From Candidatus Cloacimonadota bacterium (GTDB taxonomy: Bacteria; Muiribacteriota; UBA6191), in contig NVVD01000016.1 of the NCBI GenBank assembly GCA_002402105.1, positions 47,002 through 89,990 of the forward strand: a stretch of 42,989 nt of DNA, given 5' to 3'. Below, piece after piece: positions 25,704 through 35,538 of this stretch (positions are counted from its first letter, which is position 1; each line of letters begins with the position of its first letter). The position numbers and the translations under genes are program-made. The notes under the pieces were generated by a model. It did no database searches, had not been told where the DNA came from, and worked only from the letters and a program-made list of their open reading frames with translations.

Positions 25704-27641
25704 TTAATAAAACAAAGTACATATAAAAATAACTGTACTTGTTAGACCTACAAATATGTAAGTGTGTAATATTCCTGTTTGTGTATCTTTTAAAACTCTA
25801 GCTGAGGCATGAGTTAAATAATCCCATCCATCAACTAAAATACCGTCTACTATTTTTTTATCAAAAGTGGCACAAATCCAACTAATAACCAATAATACAT
25901 TTCTGATTAAGTAGTCCCATATCTCATCCATAAAATACTTTTTTTCTAAGACAAAATTAGGAAAAACTAATGCTTTTGATATGGCCTCTGGAGATATTAT
26001 TTTTTTATGAAATATCATATAAGCAGAACCAAAACCAAGTATTACAATCACAATCGAAGTAATATAAGCAGACATACCAAGAGGGTGCATAGTCATCTGT
26101 CCACCAGATAAAAAGATTGTAAAATCTACTTGAGTCCAACCAACAAAAATAGAGCATACAGCAAGTACAACTAGCGGAAAAACCATCGTAAATGATGACT
26201 CATGAGGAGTACCATGGCCTCTATACTCACCCATAAACACATAAATTAAACATCTTGCCATATAAAATGATGTTAAAAATGCAGTTAAAAGACCAATGAT
26301 GTATAAACCATGAAAGCCATTTACATGGGCTGCATGGATAATTGCATCTTTTGAATAAAAGCCCGCAAATGGTGGAAAACCACATAAAGCTAAAGTACCA
26401 ATGATAAAAGTAATAGACGTAATTTTTGCATATTTACCCATATTACCCATTTGACGAATATCATTAGTATGAGCAGCATGTATCAATGAGCCTGCTCCTA
26501 AAAATAATAAAGCTTTAAAAAAGGCATGAGTAAATAAATGAAATACACCTGTGGCTGGATTACCAGCAACGACTGCTCCTTCAATCCCCATACCCATTAC
26601 CATATAACCAAGTTGTGATAAGGTCGAATAAGCCAAAATCTTTTTAATATCAAACTGAACAATAGCGATAGTTGCTGCAAACAAAGCAGTAAAACCACCA
26701 ATGTATGCAATGATATGCATTTCGTTTCCGCTATGAAATAGGGGGAAACATCTAGCAAGCATAAAAACACCCGCTGTTACCATGGTTGCTGCATGAATCA
26801 ATGCAGAAACAGGAGTTGGCCCCTCCATCGCATCAGGTAACCATATATGAAACGGAAATTGTCCCGATTTACCCATGGCCCCCATAAAAATCATCAAACT
26901 AAACATTGGTAAAAATGGAAATACAAATAAACCAACTTTAACAGGTGCTGTTAACTCTTCAACTCTTGCTGATAAACTAAAAAAGTTAAAATCATGAGCA
27001 ACCCAAGCCAGTAAAACAAGAGCAACCATAAAACCAAAGTCAGCAAATCTTGTAACAATAAATGCTTTTTTTGCAGCATCTCCAGCTGACTTTTTATTAA
27101 TATAAAACCCAATTAAAAGATAAGAGCACAAACCAACAAGCTCCCAAAAAATAAACATTTGCATGAAGTTATTAGATGAAACCATGCCAAGCATAGAAAA
27201 AGTAAATAAAGATAAGTATAAAAAGAATCTCGCTTTACCTTCATCACCATGCATATAACCAATAGAATAAATATGAATCAAGGTTGCAATCGTTGAAACC
27301 ATAGCAAGCATCATCACAGATAAAGGGTCTAAAAAGACTCCAATATTGATTGAAAAACCTTTTTGAATGGCTGATTGATAAGTAGGGTCTAAAGGTAGCC
27401 ATTCAAAAAACGATGAGTAATCTTGCCAGTTTTGAGCTGTTACAAAAAAATCTTTTGGGTGAGTCCAAACCGTATAAAATAGTTTCCAAGATATTAAAGC
27501 AGAACCTGCCATAAAAATAGTAGCTAATCTACTAGCAATCCAAGCTGATTTTCTAAAAAACAAAAAGTTAATAATAAAAGCAAAGAAGGGTAAACCAGGA
27601 ACCAACCAAGCTAAACTGAGTAATGAGGATAGATTAATCAT
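25704..27641 (-). CDS. nuoL: NADH-quinone oxidoreductase subunit L
   Basis: A 645-residue membrane subunit, the largest antiporter-like subunit of complex I. Motifs include FIFWELVGLCSYLLIGFY (pump Glu), KSGQFPFHIWLPDAMEGPTP and KKILAYSTLSQLGYMVMGMG. The C-terminal region (KYFMDEIWDYL onward) fits the long lateral helix and final membrane segment of NuoL. Gap to nuoK is 7 bases. Confidence 0.97.
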   Translation of the reverse strand: MINLSSLLSLAWLVPGLPFFAFIINFLFFRKSAWIASRLATIFMAGSALISWKLFYTVWTHPKDFFVTAQNWQDYSSFFEWLPLDPTYQSAIQKGFSINIGVFLDPLSVMMLAMVSTIATLIHIYSIGYMHGDEGKARFFLYLSLFTFSMLGMVSSNNFMQMFIFWELVGLCSYLLIGFYINKKSAGDAAKKAFIVTRFADFGFMVALVLLAWVAHDFNFFSLSARVEELTAPVKVGLFVFPFLPMFSLMIFMGAMGKSGQFPFHIWLPDAMEGPTPVSALIHAATMVTAGVFMLARCFPLFHSGNEMHIIAYIGGFTALFAATIAIVQFDIKKILAYSTLSQLGYMVMGMGIEGAVVAGNPATGVFHLFTHAFFKALLFLGAGSLIHAAHTNDIRQMGNMGKYAKITSITFIIGTLALCGFPPFAGFYSKDAIIHAAHVNGFHGLYIIGLLTAFLTSFYMARCLIYVFMGEYRGHGTPHESSFTMVFPLVVLAVCSIFVGWTQVDFTIFLSGGQMTMHPLGMSAYITSIVIVILGFGSAYMIFHKKIISPEAISKALVFPNFVLEKKYFMDEIWDYLIRNVLLVISWICATFDKKIVDGILVDGWDYLTHASARVLKDTQTGILHTYIFVGLTSTVIFICTLFY

Positions 27642-27648
27642 ATTTTTA

Positions 27649-27957
27649 TCACCACTTCATTAAGTTGATTTCATCAACATCAATTGTTTTGAATTGTTTA
27701 AATAGGTTTAACATAATTGCAAGAGCAATAGCAGTTTCAGCAGCAGCAATAGTTATAATAAATATCACCATAATTTGCCCAATTACACCGTCTGGGTATA
27801 AAAAGCGATTAAAAGCTACGGCTGTTAGATTGATTCCATTAAAAATAATTTCAAGAGATATCAACATACCAATGGCTGATTTTCTAACTATCATACCAAG
27901 ATAACCTATACAAATTAAAATGGTTGCTAGTACTAAATAATGCGTAAGAGTAATCAT
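27649..27957 (-). CDS. nuoK: NADH-quinone oxidoreductase subunit K
   Basis: A 102-residue protein with three membrane helices, matching the MrpC-like subunit of complex I. Conserved glutamates lie in helix 2 (LISLEIIFNGINL) and helix 3 (AAAETAIALAI). It overlaps nuoJ by 4 bases. Confidence 0.96.
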   Translation of the reverse strand: MITLTHYLVLATILICIGYLGMIVRKSAIGMLISLEIIFNGINLTAVAFNRFLYPDGVIGQIMVIFIITIAAAETAIALAIMLNLFKQFKTIDVDEINLMKW

Positions 27958-28472
27958 TGTTGACTCCCTTTTCTAACTAAGGCTGATGTGGCTATTAAAA
28001 CTGCTAATAACAACACAGATAAAATATCAAAAGAAAGTAAAAACTGATTTAATAAACTTTCGCCAAGTACTTTTGGGGATGATAAAAAACCAATCGTTTT
28101 AATATGCATATTTGGATAAGCACTTGAAAAAACTTTTATAAAAACAAAACCAAGAGAAAAAAGAGAAACACTAGCTGAAATTATCATTTCAACAGACCTT
28201 AAACGCTCTTTATTTTCTGCTCCCATTTGATAAATCATCATGATTCCAAATAAAATCAAAACTGTAATACCACCAGCATAAACAAGTATTTGCAATGCTG
28301 CTAAAAATGGCATATTCATTTGTAAAAACAAACCAGCAACAGATAATAAAAGCATGATAAAACTAAGAGCACACTTAAAAAAGTCTTTTAAAAATGTTGC
28401 TCCTAAAGCAGAAAATATACTACTAGCAGCTAAAACATAAAAAAGAAGTTGAGAGAAACTTGATTCATTCAT
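27954..28472 (-). CDS. nuoJ: NADH-quinone oxidoreductase subunit J
   Basis: A 172-residue membrane protein with five hydrophobic segments. The third carries the family signature LQILVYAGGITVLILFGIMM, which contains the pi-bulge region of NuoJ. It overlaps the nuoI stop by one base and nuoK by four. Confidence 0.95.
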   Translation of the reverse strand: MNESSFSQLLFYVLAASSIFSALGATFLKDFFKCALSFIMLLLSVAGLFLQMNMPFLAALQILVYAGGITVLILFGIMMIYQMGAENKERLRSVEMIISASVSLFSLGFVFIKVFSSAYPNMHIKTIGFLSSPKVLGESLLNQFLLSFDILSVLLLAVLIATSALVRKGSQQ

Positions 28473-28987
28473 TAGAAAAACCTCTTCATTTTTGCTTCCA
28501 TTTCTTTGATTTCTTGATCGCTTAACTCTTTCAAATCATCACCTTTTTTCATCTCACTTACCATTTTCACATGCATTTTTGAACGATCAAAAAATGGAAA
28601 CTCATGAATCGGGGCCATAATAATGGCATCATCATTACAAGCTTCAACACATAAGTTACAAAACTCACATTTAGCATAATCAAGTGAATAAGTTATGGCT
28701 ATTTTCTTTTTTGGATTATCTGGATGTTTACCACGCTCAAGAGTAATACATCCTGGAGGACAAGCTCTAACACAACCCATACAAGTTGTACAATTTGAAT
28801 AGCCATCTTCTGAAAAAAGTGCTTTTACATAACCAAGAGTATGATCTAAATCACAGCTTTCTTCTGGGTATTGAACAGTTGTTGCTTCGTCTTTTAATAA
28901 AACCCCATACATAGTTTTTAGGGTTATAGACATACCTGCCATCAAGCCAACTGAGCCTTTAACTATATCTCTAAAATAATTTTCCAT
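28472..28987 (-). CDS. nuoI: NADH-quinone oxidoreductase subunit I (two 4Fe-4S clusters)
   Basis: A 171-residue iron-sulfur subunit carrying clusters N6a and N6b of the complex I connecting module. Two ferredoxin motifs are visible: CTTCMGCVRACP and CEFCNLCVEACN, the latter with Asn where Pro is usual. In an enzyme without NuoE/F/G this subunit, with NuoB, would be the likely docking point for an external donor such as ferredoxin. The C-terminus is a Lys/Glu-rich helix. Gap to nuoH is 2 bases. Confidence 0.96.
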   Translation of the reverse strand: MENYFRDIVKGSVGLMAGMSITLKTMYGVLLKDEATTVQYPEESCDLDHTLGYVKALFSEDGYSNCTTCMGCVRACPPGCITLERGKHPDNPKKKIAITYSLDYAKCEFCNLCVEACNDDAIIMAPIHEFPFFDRSKMHVKMVSEMKKGDDLKELSDQEIKEMEAKMKRFF

Positions 28988-28989
28988 AT

Positions 28990-30030
28990 CTAACCTTTAA
29001 TGAAAGTACTAAGTACAGCCATGATTAATAAATTAACCATGCTAAAAGGGATTAATACTTTCCAACAAAAGACCATTAATTGATCAATACGAAGTCTTGG
29101 GAAAGTCCATCGAAACCACATCATTACAAATAATAAAAATGCGACTTTTGAAACAAACCAAAAAAGTCCCCAAACTGTATATAAAATAGAGCCAACAGCA
29201 AATGGTAAAAAACCAAATGGTGCTAACCATCCACCTAAAAATAAAATAACCGTTATACTACAAGCAAGCATCATTGCAACATATTCACCAAAGAAAAACA
29301 TCGCAAATTTTATGCCTGCATACTCTGTATGAAAACCAGCAACTAACTCTGACTCTGCTTCAACTAAATCAAAAGGGGCTCTGTTACATTCAGCTGTAGC
29401 TGCTATAAAAAATATAATAAAACTAATTGGAGCGTATAAAATGTTCCAGCCATTTGTTTGTTGGTAAATTACAGTTTCTCTTAATGATAAAGTCTCTGTA
29501 AAACAAAGTACCCCAAGCAAAGCAATAATCATTGGTATTTCATAACTAATCATTTGAGCCGTAGCACGTAAGGCTCCAAGTAAAGAGTATCTATTAACAG
29601 AGGCATAACCTGCTATTAGTATTCCAAGAATAGAAAAACCAGTTAAAGCAAATACATATACAATACCAAGTTCAAAGTCTACCACCTGAACATTTTCAGA
29701 AAATGGAATGGTAGCAAAAGCCGCAAACGGAGCAGCAACTGCTATACAAGGTGCTAAATTAAATAAAAATTTCATTGCTTGATCGTGGACGATATCTTCT
29801 TTTCTGATTAATTTGATACCATCAGCAACCATTTGTAATAAACCACGAGGCCCCACACGATTTGGCCCAAGTCTTGATTGCATCCAAGCTGATACTTTTC
29901 TTTCTAAAAAAATTAAAGACATTACACAAAGAGCACAAACGCTTAAAATAATTGTTGAGCAAATTGCACCATAAATTAAACTTTGTAAAAAGGGTTGTGC
30001 TGTAATACTAGAAGCTAATTTTAAAATCAT
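28990..30030 (-). CDS. nuoH: NADH-quinone oxidoreductase subunit H
   Basis: A 346-residue membrane subunit that forms part of the quinone site. Typical motifs are ERKVSAWMQSRLGPNRVGPR, CNRAPFDLVEAESELVAGFH and EYAGIKFAMFFFGEY. It overlaps nuoD by 4 bases. Confidence 0.97.
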   Translation of the reverse strand: MILKLASSITAQPFLQSLIYGAICSTIILSVCALCVMSLIFLERKVSAWMQSRLGPNRVGPRGLLQMVADGIKLIRKEDIVHDQAMKFLFNLAPCIAVAAPFAAFATIPFSENVQVVDFELGIVYVFALTGFSILGILIAGYASVNRYSLLGALRATAQMISYEIPMIIALLGVLCFTETLSLRETVIYQQTNGWNILYAPISFIIFFIAATAECNRAPFDLVEAESELVAGFHTEYAGIKFAMFFFGEYVAMMLACSITVILFLGGWLAPFGFLPFAVGSILYTVWGLFWFVSKVAFLLFVMMWFRWTFPRLRIDQLMVFCWKVLIPFSMVNLLIMAVLSTFIKG

Positions 30031-31151
30031 CTGTCTACATCTCCTAATACAATATCAATAGAACCTAAAATAACAATTAAATCAGCAATCAAACCACCCT
30101 TAGCAAGCTCATTTATCACCGATAAATTAGAAAAACTTGGAGCTCTAAATTTAACTCGATAAGGTTTGTTTTTACCGTCTGACTCCATAAATACACCAAA
30201 TTCACCTCTTGGGGCTTCTATTTTAATATAAGCTTCGCCTTTTTTTGGTTTGAAAATAGGTTTCATTTTTGGCATAATTTCGCCATCTTGAAGTTTTTCT
30301 AAAGCCTGCTCAACTATTTTTAGTGACTCACCCATTTCTTTAATTCGGACTAAATAACGACCATAACAATCAGGGTGATTATTTATAGCTACTTCAAAAT
30401 CTAACTCATCATATGGCAAATAAGAGCAATTTTTACGTAAATCTTTTTTAACTCCAAGTGAACGTAACATCGGCCCAGTAATACCATATGAAAGGGCAGT
30501 CTCTAAGTTCATTGTACCTACACCTTGAGTACGTCTTTGAAAAATTGGATTTCCACCAAGTAGAGTTTCATAGTCTTTTAATTTAGAAGGGAAAATATTA
30601 ATAAACTCTTTTGTCTTTTTTATAAAAGTTTTATCAATATCTTTTGCAACCCCACCTATACGTATATAACCATAAGTTAAGCGTGATCCTGATGCTTGCT
30701 CTAAAATATCAAGAACCATTTCTCGTTCTCTTAAACCAAACATAAACATAGTTAAAGCACCAGTATCAGCACCAAAAGCAGCCAGCCACAATAAATGCGA
30801 AGCAATACGGTTTAGCTCACATACAATAATACGAATCCATTGTGATCTTATTGGTACTTCAATATCACCTAGTTTTTCTGCAGCAAGAGCATAACCGAGG
30901 TTATTAAGCATTGCGCCTAAATAATCCATACGATCTGTCATAGGAATACCCATAGGGTAGGTACGATTTTCACAAATTTTTTCAAAACAGCGATGTAAAT
31001 AGCCAATATCTGGCTCTACATTATTTATTATTTCACCCTCTAAAGTAACTAATAGTCTTAATACACCATGGGTAGAAGGGTGCTGTGGACCAATATTAAT
31101 TAAATATTCTTCTGGTTTTAATTGAGCTGCTAATTTCTCTTCAAAGTTCAT
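30027..31151 (-). CDS. nuoD: NADH-quinone oxidoreductase subunit D
   Basis: A 374-residue peripheral subunit, descended from the [NiFe]-hydrogenase large subunit, that lines the quinone pocket. Motifs are INIGPQHPSTHGVLRLLVTL, EPDIGYLHRCFEKI and IEAPRGEFGVF; the hydrogenase metal cysteines are absent as expected. It is separate from nuoC and overlaps it by 4 bases. Confidence 0.97.
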   Translation of the reverse strand: MNFEEKLAAQLKPEEYLINIGPQHPSTHGVLRLLVTLEGEIINNVEPDIGYLHRCFEKICENRTYPMGIPMTDRMDYLGAMLNNLGYALAAEKLGDIEVPIRSQWIRIIVCELNRIASHLLWLAAFGADTGALTMFMFGLREREMVLDILEQASGSRLTYGYIRIGGVAKDIDKTFIKKTKEFINIFPSKLKDYETLLGGNPIFQRRTQGVGTMNLETALSYGITGPMLRSLGVKKDLRKNCSYLPYDELDFEVAINNHPDCYGRYLVRIKEMGESLKIVEQALEKLQDGEIMPKMKPIFKPKKGEAYIKIEAPRGEFGVFMESDGKNKPYRVKFRAPSFSNLSVINELAKGGLIADLIVILGSIDIVLGDVDR

Positions 31152-31630
31152 ACTTTCATTCCTGAAATTTTTACTGGTTTTTTTACAAAAAATCCATCTC
31201 GTGAATAATCTTTTAAAAGACCATGTCCTACAAAGTCTTCTGGAGTTAAAATACGTCTTAAGTCTGGGTGATTAAAAAAGTGAACCCCGAATAAATCATA
31301 GATTTCTCGCTCTAACCAATTAGCACCGTTAAATAAATCAACTAAAGATGAAATTTCTGGTTTTTTTCTGCTTAATTTTACTTTTAACCACACCATATAA
31401 TTTTGATCTATAGATGAAGACAAAGTATAGTTAATAACAATCATATCTTCATCTGGGTAATCACTAGCACTTAAAAGGTCTAAATAATCACAAGGAATTT
31501 TATCGTTTTCTTTTAGCAAGCTAACTATTTTATGAATAGAGTTAGGTGAAATTTCGTATTTGAAATCTTCTAGCTTTACCATGTCACAGTCTGCTTTTTC
31601 TAATAATTTATCTAAATCGTTTACTTTCAT
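31148..31630 (-). CDS. nuoC: NADH-quinone oxidoreductase subunit C
   Basis: A 160-residue peripheral subunit (30 kDa type). The C-terminal signature NGANWLEREIYDLFGVHFFN, followed by HPDLRRILTPEDF, is diagnostic. It has no fused NuoD part. It starts 12 bases after nuoB and overlaps nuoD by 4. Confidence 0.96.
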   Translation of the reverse strand: MKVNDLDKLLEKADCDMVKLEDFKYEISPNSIHKIVSLLKENDKIPCDYLDLLSASDYPDEDMIVINYTLSSSIDQNYMVWLKVKLSRKKPEISSLVDLFNGANWLEREIYDLFGVHFFNHPDLRRILTPEDFVGHGLLKDYSRDGFFVKKPVKISGMKV

Positions 31631-31642
31631 GAGATACCTATT

Positions 31643-32224
31643 TTAGATTTCTGTTTCTTGTTTGATTTCTGAAGTATTTATTGTTAAATCTCTTGGTCTA
31701 TCAAGCATTGATTCTGTCATTATTTTATTTTGAAGTTGCATAATACCTTGTATCAAAGCCTCTGGTCTTGGAGGGCAACCCGGTATATGAACATCAACAG
31801 GTACAATACGGTCTACACCTTTTACTACCGTATATGAGTCATAATAAAATGGGCCTCCACCAATAGCACAACTACCCATAGAAATAACATACTTTGGAGA
31901 TGACATTTGGTCATAAAGTAATTTTAATTTTGGTCCCATTTTTTCGGTGACTGTGCCAGCAACTATCATTAAATCTGCTTGTCTTGGAGTCGAGCGCATA
32001 ACCTCCGCTCCAAAGCGAGCTAAATCAAATCTTGATGCTAAAGCTGCCATCATTTCAATGGCACAACAAGCAAGACCAAAACCAAAAGGCCAAAGTGAGT
32101 TTTTACGACCTGTATTAAATATATAGTCTAGTTTAGTAACTAAAATGCCACCACCAGGGATAGCCTGAACAATTGGTTTATGCTCAGTAACATCTTCTTT
32201 TATTAACTTTTCTTCATTTGACAT
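31643..32224 (-). CDS. nuoB: NADH-quinone oxidoreductase subunit B (cluster N2)
   Basis: A 193-residue subunit that binds the terminal cluster N2 next to quinone. All four ligands are visible: the tandem Cys53-Cys54 in [11 protein letters not shown], Cys119 in [12 protein letters not shown] and Cys150 in [12 protein letters not shown]. It starts 11 bases after nuoA. Confidence 0.97.
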   Translation of the reverse strand: MSNEEKLIKEDVTEHKPIVQAIPGGGILVTKLDYIFNTGRKNSLWPFGFGLACCAIEMMAALASRFDLARFGAEVMRSTPRQADLMIVAGTVTEKMGPKLKLLYDQMSSPKYVISMGSCAIGGGPFYYDSYTVVKGVDRIVPVDVHIPGCPPRPEALIQGIMQLQNKIMTESMLDRPRDLTINTSEIKQETEI

Positions 32225-32235
32225 AATTTACCCTT

Positions 32236-32592
32236 TTATTCCCACTTCAATTGATTTTTATGCCAGACATATGCAAGACCTATACCCAGTAATATTGTAA
32301 ATAAAAATATTTCAGCTAATGCCAACCAAGGTGCTTGTCCTTTTGCCATTAATAAAGGTAAAAATAATACCGTCTCTACATCAAATATTACAAACAATAA
32401 AGCAAAAATATAGTAATGATTGTCAAACTGAATAAACTTACTTGGATTAGCAGGGGCTTGACCACACTCGTATGGCATTTCACCAACTCGTTTAGCAAAC
32501 TTTGGACTTAATATAAAGTTTAAGACAAAGTTCATTATAACGAAGCCGAAACCCGTTAAAATAAAAACAATCGCTATTGCACTATCAGACAT
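32236..32592 (-). CDS. nuoA: NADH-quinone oxidoreductase subunit A, first gene of the operon
   Basis: A 118-residue membrane protein with three helices and the loop signatures MPYECGQAP and LLFVIFDVETVLFLPL of NuoA. AAGGA precedes the ATG. It is the promoter-proximal gene of an eleven-gene nuo operon, divergent from korA across 213 bp. Confidence 0.96.
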   Translation of the reverse strand: MSDSAIAIVFILTGFGFVIMNFVLNFILSPKFAKRVGEMPYECGQAPANPSKFIQFDNHYYIFALLFVIFDVETVLFLPLLMAKGQAPWLALAEIFLFTILLGIGLAYVWHKNQLKWE

Positions 32593-32625
32593 TTTGATCC
32601 TTTTTTTTAGTATTTAAACTATTAA

Positions 32626-32664
32626 GATAAAATTATCCCAATTTAGTCTTGATAAGAATTTATC
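32626..32664. promoter_or_regulatory. Two GATAA/TTATC palindromes in the shared nuo-kor promoter region
   Basis: GATAA-aa-TTATC occurs at 32626-32637 and GATAA-gaat-TTATC at 32651-32664, with the starts 25 bp apart. The second overlaps the -35 element proposed for korA. A paired operator for a dimeric regulator controlling both directions is a reasonable guess; the regulator is unknown. Confidence 0.45.
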
Positions 32665-32677
32665 TATATAATATATT
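32649..32677 (+). promoter_or_regulatory. Candidate sigma-70 promoter for korAB
   Basis: TTGATA (32649-32654) and TATATT (32672-32677) with a 17-bp spacer would give a leader of about 120 bases to korA. I could not settle on an equally good promoter for nuoA on the other strand. Confidence 0.5.
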
Positions 32678-32805
32678 GAAGTCCTAAATAGGGCAACAAA
32701 AAACCTTAATCAATCCTAAGTAATGTCATTTTTTAACAATTTAATGCTTGGAACAAACATTGCTTGAGAGTAAATAAATTAATTTTATAAAAAGGAGAAA
32801 TACCA

Positions 32806-34539
32806 ATGTCTACAAAATCTGATTTGGTAATTCGAGTATCTGGTGAATCTGGTGAAGGGGTAATCTCAACTGGAGATTTAATCACTTTATCATCAGCAAG
32901 AGCAGGGTTAGAAGTTTATACATTTTCAACTTTTCCAGCTGAAATTAAAGGCGGAAACGCCATGTTTGAAGTAAGGTTATCTAAAGATAAACTTTATGCA
33001 CAGGGTGATAAAGTTGATGTCTTTTTAGCTTTTAACCAAGAAGCGTATGATAAATACATAAAAGATTTAAACCCAGACAATGGAGTTTTAATTTATGATA
33101 GTGATGCTTATACTCCACCAACTGTAGAAGGACGCATTGATTATGCAATCCCTTTTACATCTATGGCAAAAGAAAAAGTCGGAGCTTTGATTACTAAAAA
33201 CATGGTAACGATTGGTTGTCTCATTGGATTATTTGATCTTCCTTATGAATCTATTAAAGAGTTAATCATTGAAAAGTTTACAAGAAAAGGTGAGAAAGTA
33301 GTTCATCTTAACCTAAAAGCTTTAGATATTGGCAAGGCTTATTGCTCAGAAAAAATAACAAAAGTTGACCCTTATACTATTTTAGAAGGTGTTAAAAAAG
33401 AAAAAACAATCGTTATGACTGGTTGTGATGCTATTGGACTTGGCGCAATCGCTGCTGGTTGTAAATCATATTATGGTTATCCAATCACTCCAGCAACTGA
33501 TGTTTTTAAGTTTTTAGCAAAAGAACTACCAAAAGCTGGTGGTGTAATTATGCAAATGGAAGATGAAATTGCAGCCATTGGTGCTTGTGTTGGTGCAAGT
33601 TATGGTGGAGTCAAAACAATGTCAGCTACATCTGGCCCTGGAGTTTCATTAATGAATGAAATCTTAGGTTACTCTACAATGGCTGAGTTACCACTTGTTT
33701 TAATTAATGTTGCCAGAGGTGGCCCATCTACTGGACTTCCTACAAAAACAGAACAGTCAGATTTAAATTGTGTTATTCATGGTTCACACGGAGAAGGCCC
33801 AAGAATCGTTATCTCAGCAGCTACTGTTGATGAGTGTTTTTATCATACAATTGATGCTTTTAACTATGCCGAAGAGTATCAATTACCTGTAATTTTATTA
33901 ACAGATGGTTTTACTGGCGGAAGAAAAGAAGCTTTTCCTATTCCTGATATTACTAAAATAAAAATTGTTGACCGAACAAGATATCAACATGTTGAGGGTG
34001 AAAAGTACGCACGTTATGAAAATACAAAAAGCGGAGTATCTCCTATTTCTATCCCTGGTGATATTGGAGGTCGATATACTTCTACTGGTCTTGAGCATAG
34101 TGTAAATGCAAAACCTGCATATGACCCAGAAACCAGAAAAATAATGATGGATAAAAGATATCGTAAACTAGATACTTTTTTGAAAAATACTAAATGCTGT
34201 GATGTATCTGGTGATAATGATGCAAAAACAGCAATTTTAGCATGGGGCTCTACAGCTGGTGCTTGTTATGAAGGTGTTCAAAGACTTCAAGCTGACTCTA
34301 AAAAAGTTAAGTTAATTGTTCCTAAAGTTTTATATCCTTTTCCAGAAGAAGAAATTGGCAAAGCTTTAGAGGGCGTAGAAAAAGTAATTATCCCAGAGCT
34401 AAATTTTACTGGTCAATTTGCACAAATGGTTAAAGCTGCTTTTTCAAATAAAGTAGAGGTTATTCAATATAACGAATATTTAGGGTTACCATTCAAACCA
34501 CATCAAATTGTAGACAAATATATGGAGGTGTCCAAATGA
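32806..34539 (+). CDS. korA: 2-oxoglutarate:ferredoxin oxidoreductase, fused gamma-alpha subunit
   Basis: A 577-residue protein. Residues about 1-190 are the gamma domain (IRVSGESGEGVISTGDLI, FPAEIKGGNAMFEVRL); the alpha domain follows, with YYGYPITPATDVFKFL, QMEDEIAAIGACVGASYGG, SATSGPGVSLMNEILGY and INVARGGPSTGLPTKTEQ. This gamma-alpha fusion is typical of two-subunit KorAB enzymes, which oxidise a 2-oxoacid (usually 2-oxoglutarate) with CoA and reduce ferredoxin, or run in reverse. The exact 2-oxoacid is not proven by sequence. AAGGAG lies 8 bases before the ATG. Its stop overlaps korB by 4 bases. Confidence 0.92.
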   Translation: MSTKSDLVIRVSGESGEGVISTGDLITLSSARAGLEVYTFSTFPAEIKGGNAMFEVRLSKDKLYAQGDKVDVFLAFNQEAYDKYIKDLNPDNGVLIYDSDAYTPPTVEGRIDYAIPFTSMAKEKVGALITKNMVTIGCLIGLFDLPYESIKELIIEKFTRKGEKVVHLNLKALDIGKAYCSEKITKVDPYTILEGVKKEKTIVMTGCDAIGLGAIAAGCKSYYGYPITPATDVFKFLAKELPKAGGVIMQMEDEIAAIGACVGASYGGVKTMSATSGPGVSLMNEILGYSTMAELPLVLINVARGGPSTGLPTKTEQSDLNCVIHGSHGEGPRIVISAATVDECFYHTIDAFNYAEEYQLPVILLTDGFTGGRKEAFPIPDITKIKIVDRTRYQHVEGEKYARYENTKSGVSPISIPGDIGGRYTSTGLEHSVNAKPAYDPETRKIMMDKRYRKLDTFLKNTKCCDVSGDNDAKTAILAWGSTAGACYEGVQRLQADSKKVKLIVPKVLYPFPEEEIGKALEGVEKVIIPELNFTGQFAQMVKAAFSNKVEVIQYNEYLGLPFKPHQIVDKYMEVSK

Positions 34540-35390
34540 GCGATTATACAATGAAATCATATAAATCAGAGACAAAAGTAACATGGTGTCCTGGTTGTGG
34601 AGACTTCGGAATCTTAAACGCTTTATACCAATCATTTGCAGAAATGGGTTGGGACCCAAACAATACGGTTGTTGTCTCTGGTATTGGTTGTTCTTCACGT
34701 GCACCTTACTTTTTTGATACATACGGAATGCATACATTACATGGTAGAGCATTGCCTATTGCTACGGGTTTAAAGCTAGCTAGACAAGACTTAAACGTCG
34801 TTGTTTTAGGTGGAGATGGTGATGCTTACTCCATTGGTGGAGGACATTTTTTACACGCTTGTAGAAAAAACATTAACTTAACTTATATTGTTATGGATAA
34901 TAACATTTATGGTTTAACTAAAGGTCAAGCTTCACCAACTTCAAGAGCAGGTTTTGAAACAAATACTACTCCATACGGTACTATTGAAAAGCCATTAAAC
35001 CCTATCGGTCTTGCTTTAAGCGTTGGAGCTTCATTTGTTGGACGTACCTTTGCTGGTAAAATCAAAGAAATGAAACCAATGTTTGTAGAAGCCTTTAAAC
35101 ATACAGGATTTTCATATATCAATGTATTGTCTCCATGTGTTACTTTTAACAAAGAAAATACATTTAAATTTTACAAAGAAATTAGTGAGCCACTACCAGA
35201 AGGTTATGATTGTAAAAACTTAGGTCAAGCAATAGTTGCAGCTCATGAGCCAGATACTCTAAAACTTGGCATTTTTTATAACGAAGATTTATCTGTAACA
35301 GATGCAGGAATTGCTGGTCAAACCAAATCTATGGCTATGGCTGGAAACGATGCTGAGATTACAAAATCAATCATCGAATCGTACTCTTAA
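34536..35390 (+). CDS. korB: 2-oxoglutarate:ferredoxin oxidoreductase, beta subunit
   Basis: A 284-residue thiamine diphosphate and 4Fe-4S subunit. TWCPGCGDFGILNAL and GIGCSSRAPYF supply three cluster cysteines, and NVLSPCVTFN the fourth. The TPP motif runs from GGDGDAYSIGGGHFLHA to MDNNIYGLTKGQASPT. MHTLHGRALPIATG is characteristic of KorB. GGAGGTG precedes an ATG that overlaps the korA stop (ATGA). A terminator follows. Confidence 0.94.
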   Translation: MSDYTMKSYKSETKVTWCPGCGDFGILNALYQSFAEMGWDPNNTVVVSGIGCSSRAPYFFDTYGMHTLHGRALPIATGLKLARQDLNVVVLGGDGDAYSIGGGHFLHACRKNINLTYIVMDNNIYGLTKGQASPTSRAGFETNTTPYGTIEKPLNPIGLALSVGASFVGRTFAGKIKEMKPMFVEAFKHTGFSYINVLSPCVTFNKENTFKFYKEISEPLPEGYDCKNLGQAIVAAHEPDTLKLGIFYNEDLSVTDAGIAGQTKSMAMAGNDAEITKSIIESYS

Positions 35391-35403
35391 ATTTTATAAC
35401 TAC

Positions 35404-35447
35404 TATCCTCGTAATTAGATATATGTAATTATGGGGATATTTTTTTT
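35404..35447 (+). terminator. Intrinsic terminator after korAB
   Basis: Arms 35404-35417 and 35426-35439 form a 14-bp stem with two G-T wobbles and an 8-nt loop, followed directly by eight T. It separates korAB from the pyruvate oxidoreductase gene. Confidence 0.8.
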
Positions 35448-35483
35448 AATTAAGTATATATTTTTGTTCACTATCTACTTAGT

Positions 35484-35510
35484 TTGCATTACAATCTCTT
35501 TCATTATAAT
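35484..35510 (+). promoter_or_regulatory. Candidate promoter for the PFOR gene
   Basis: TATAAT at 35505-35510 with TTGCAT at 35484-35489 has a short 15-bp spacer. It would give a leader of about 65 bases containing the dyad described separately. Confidence 0.45.
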
Positions 35511-35538
35511 ACAATTATTCTATTTATATATTACTTTC

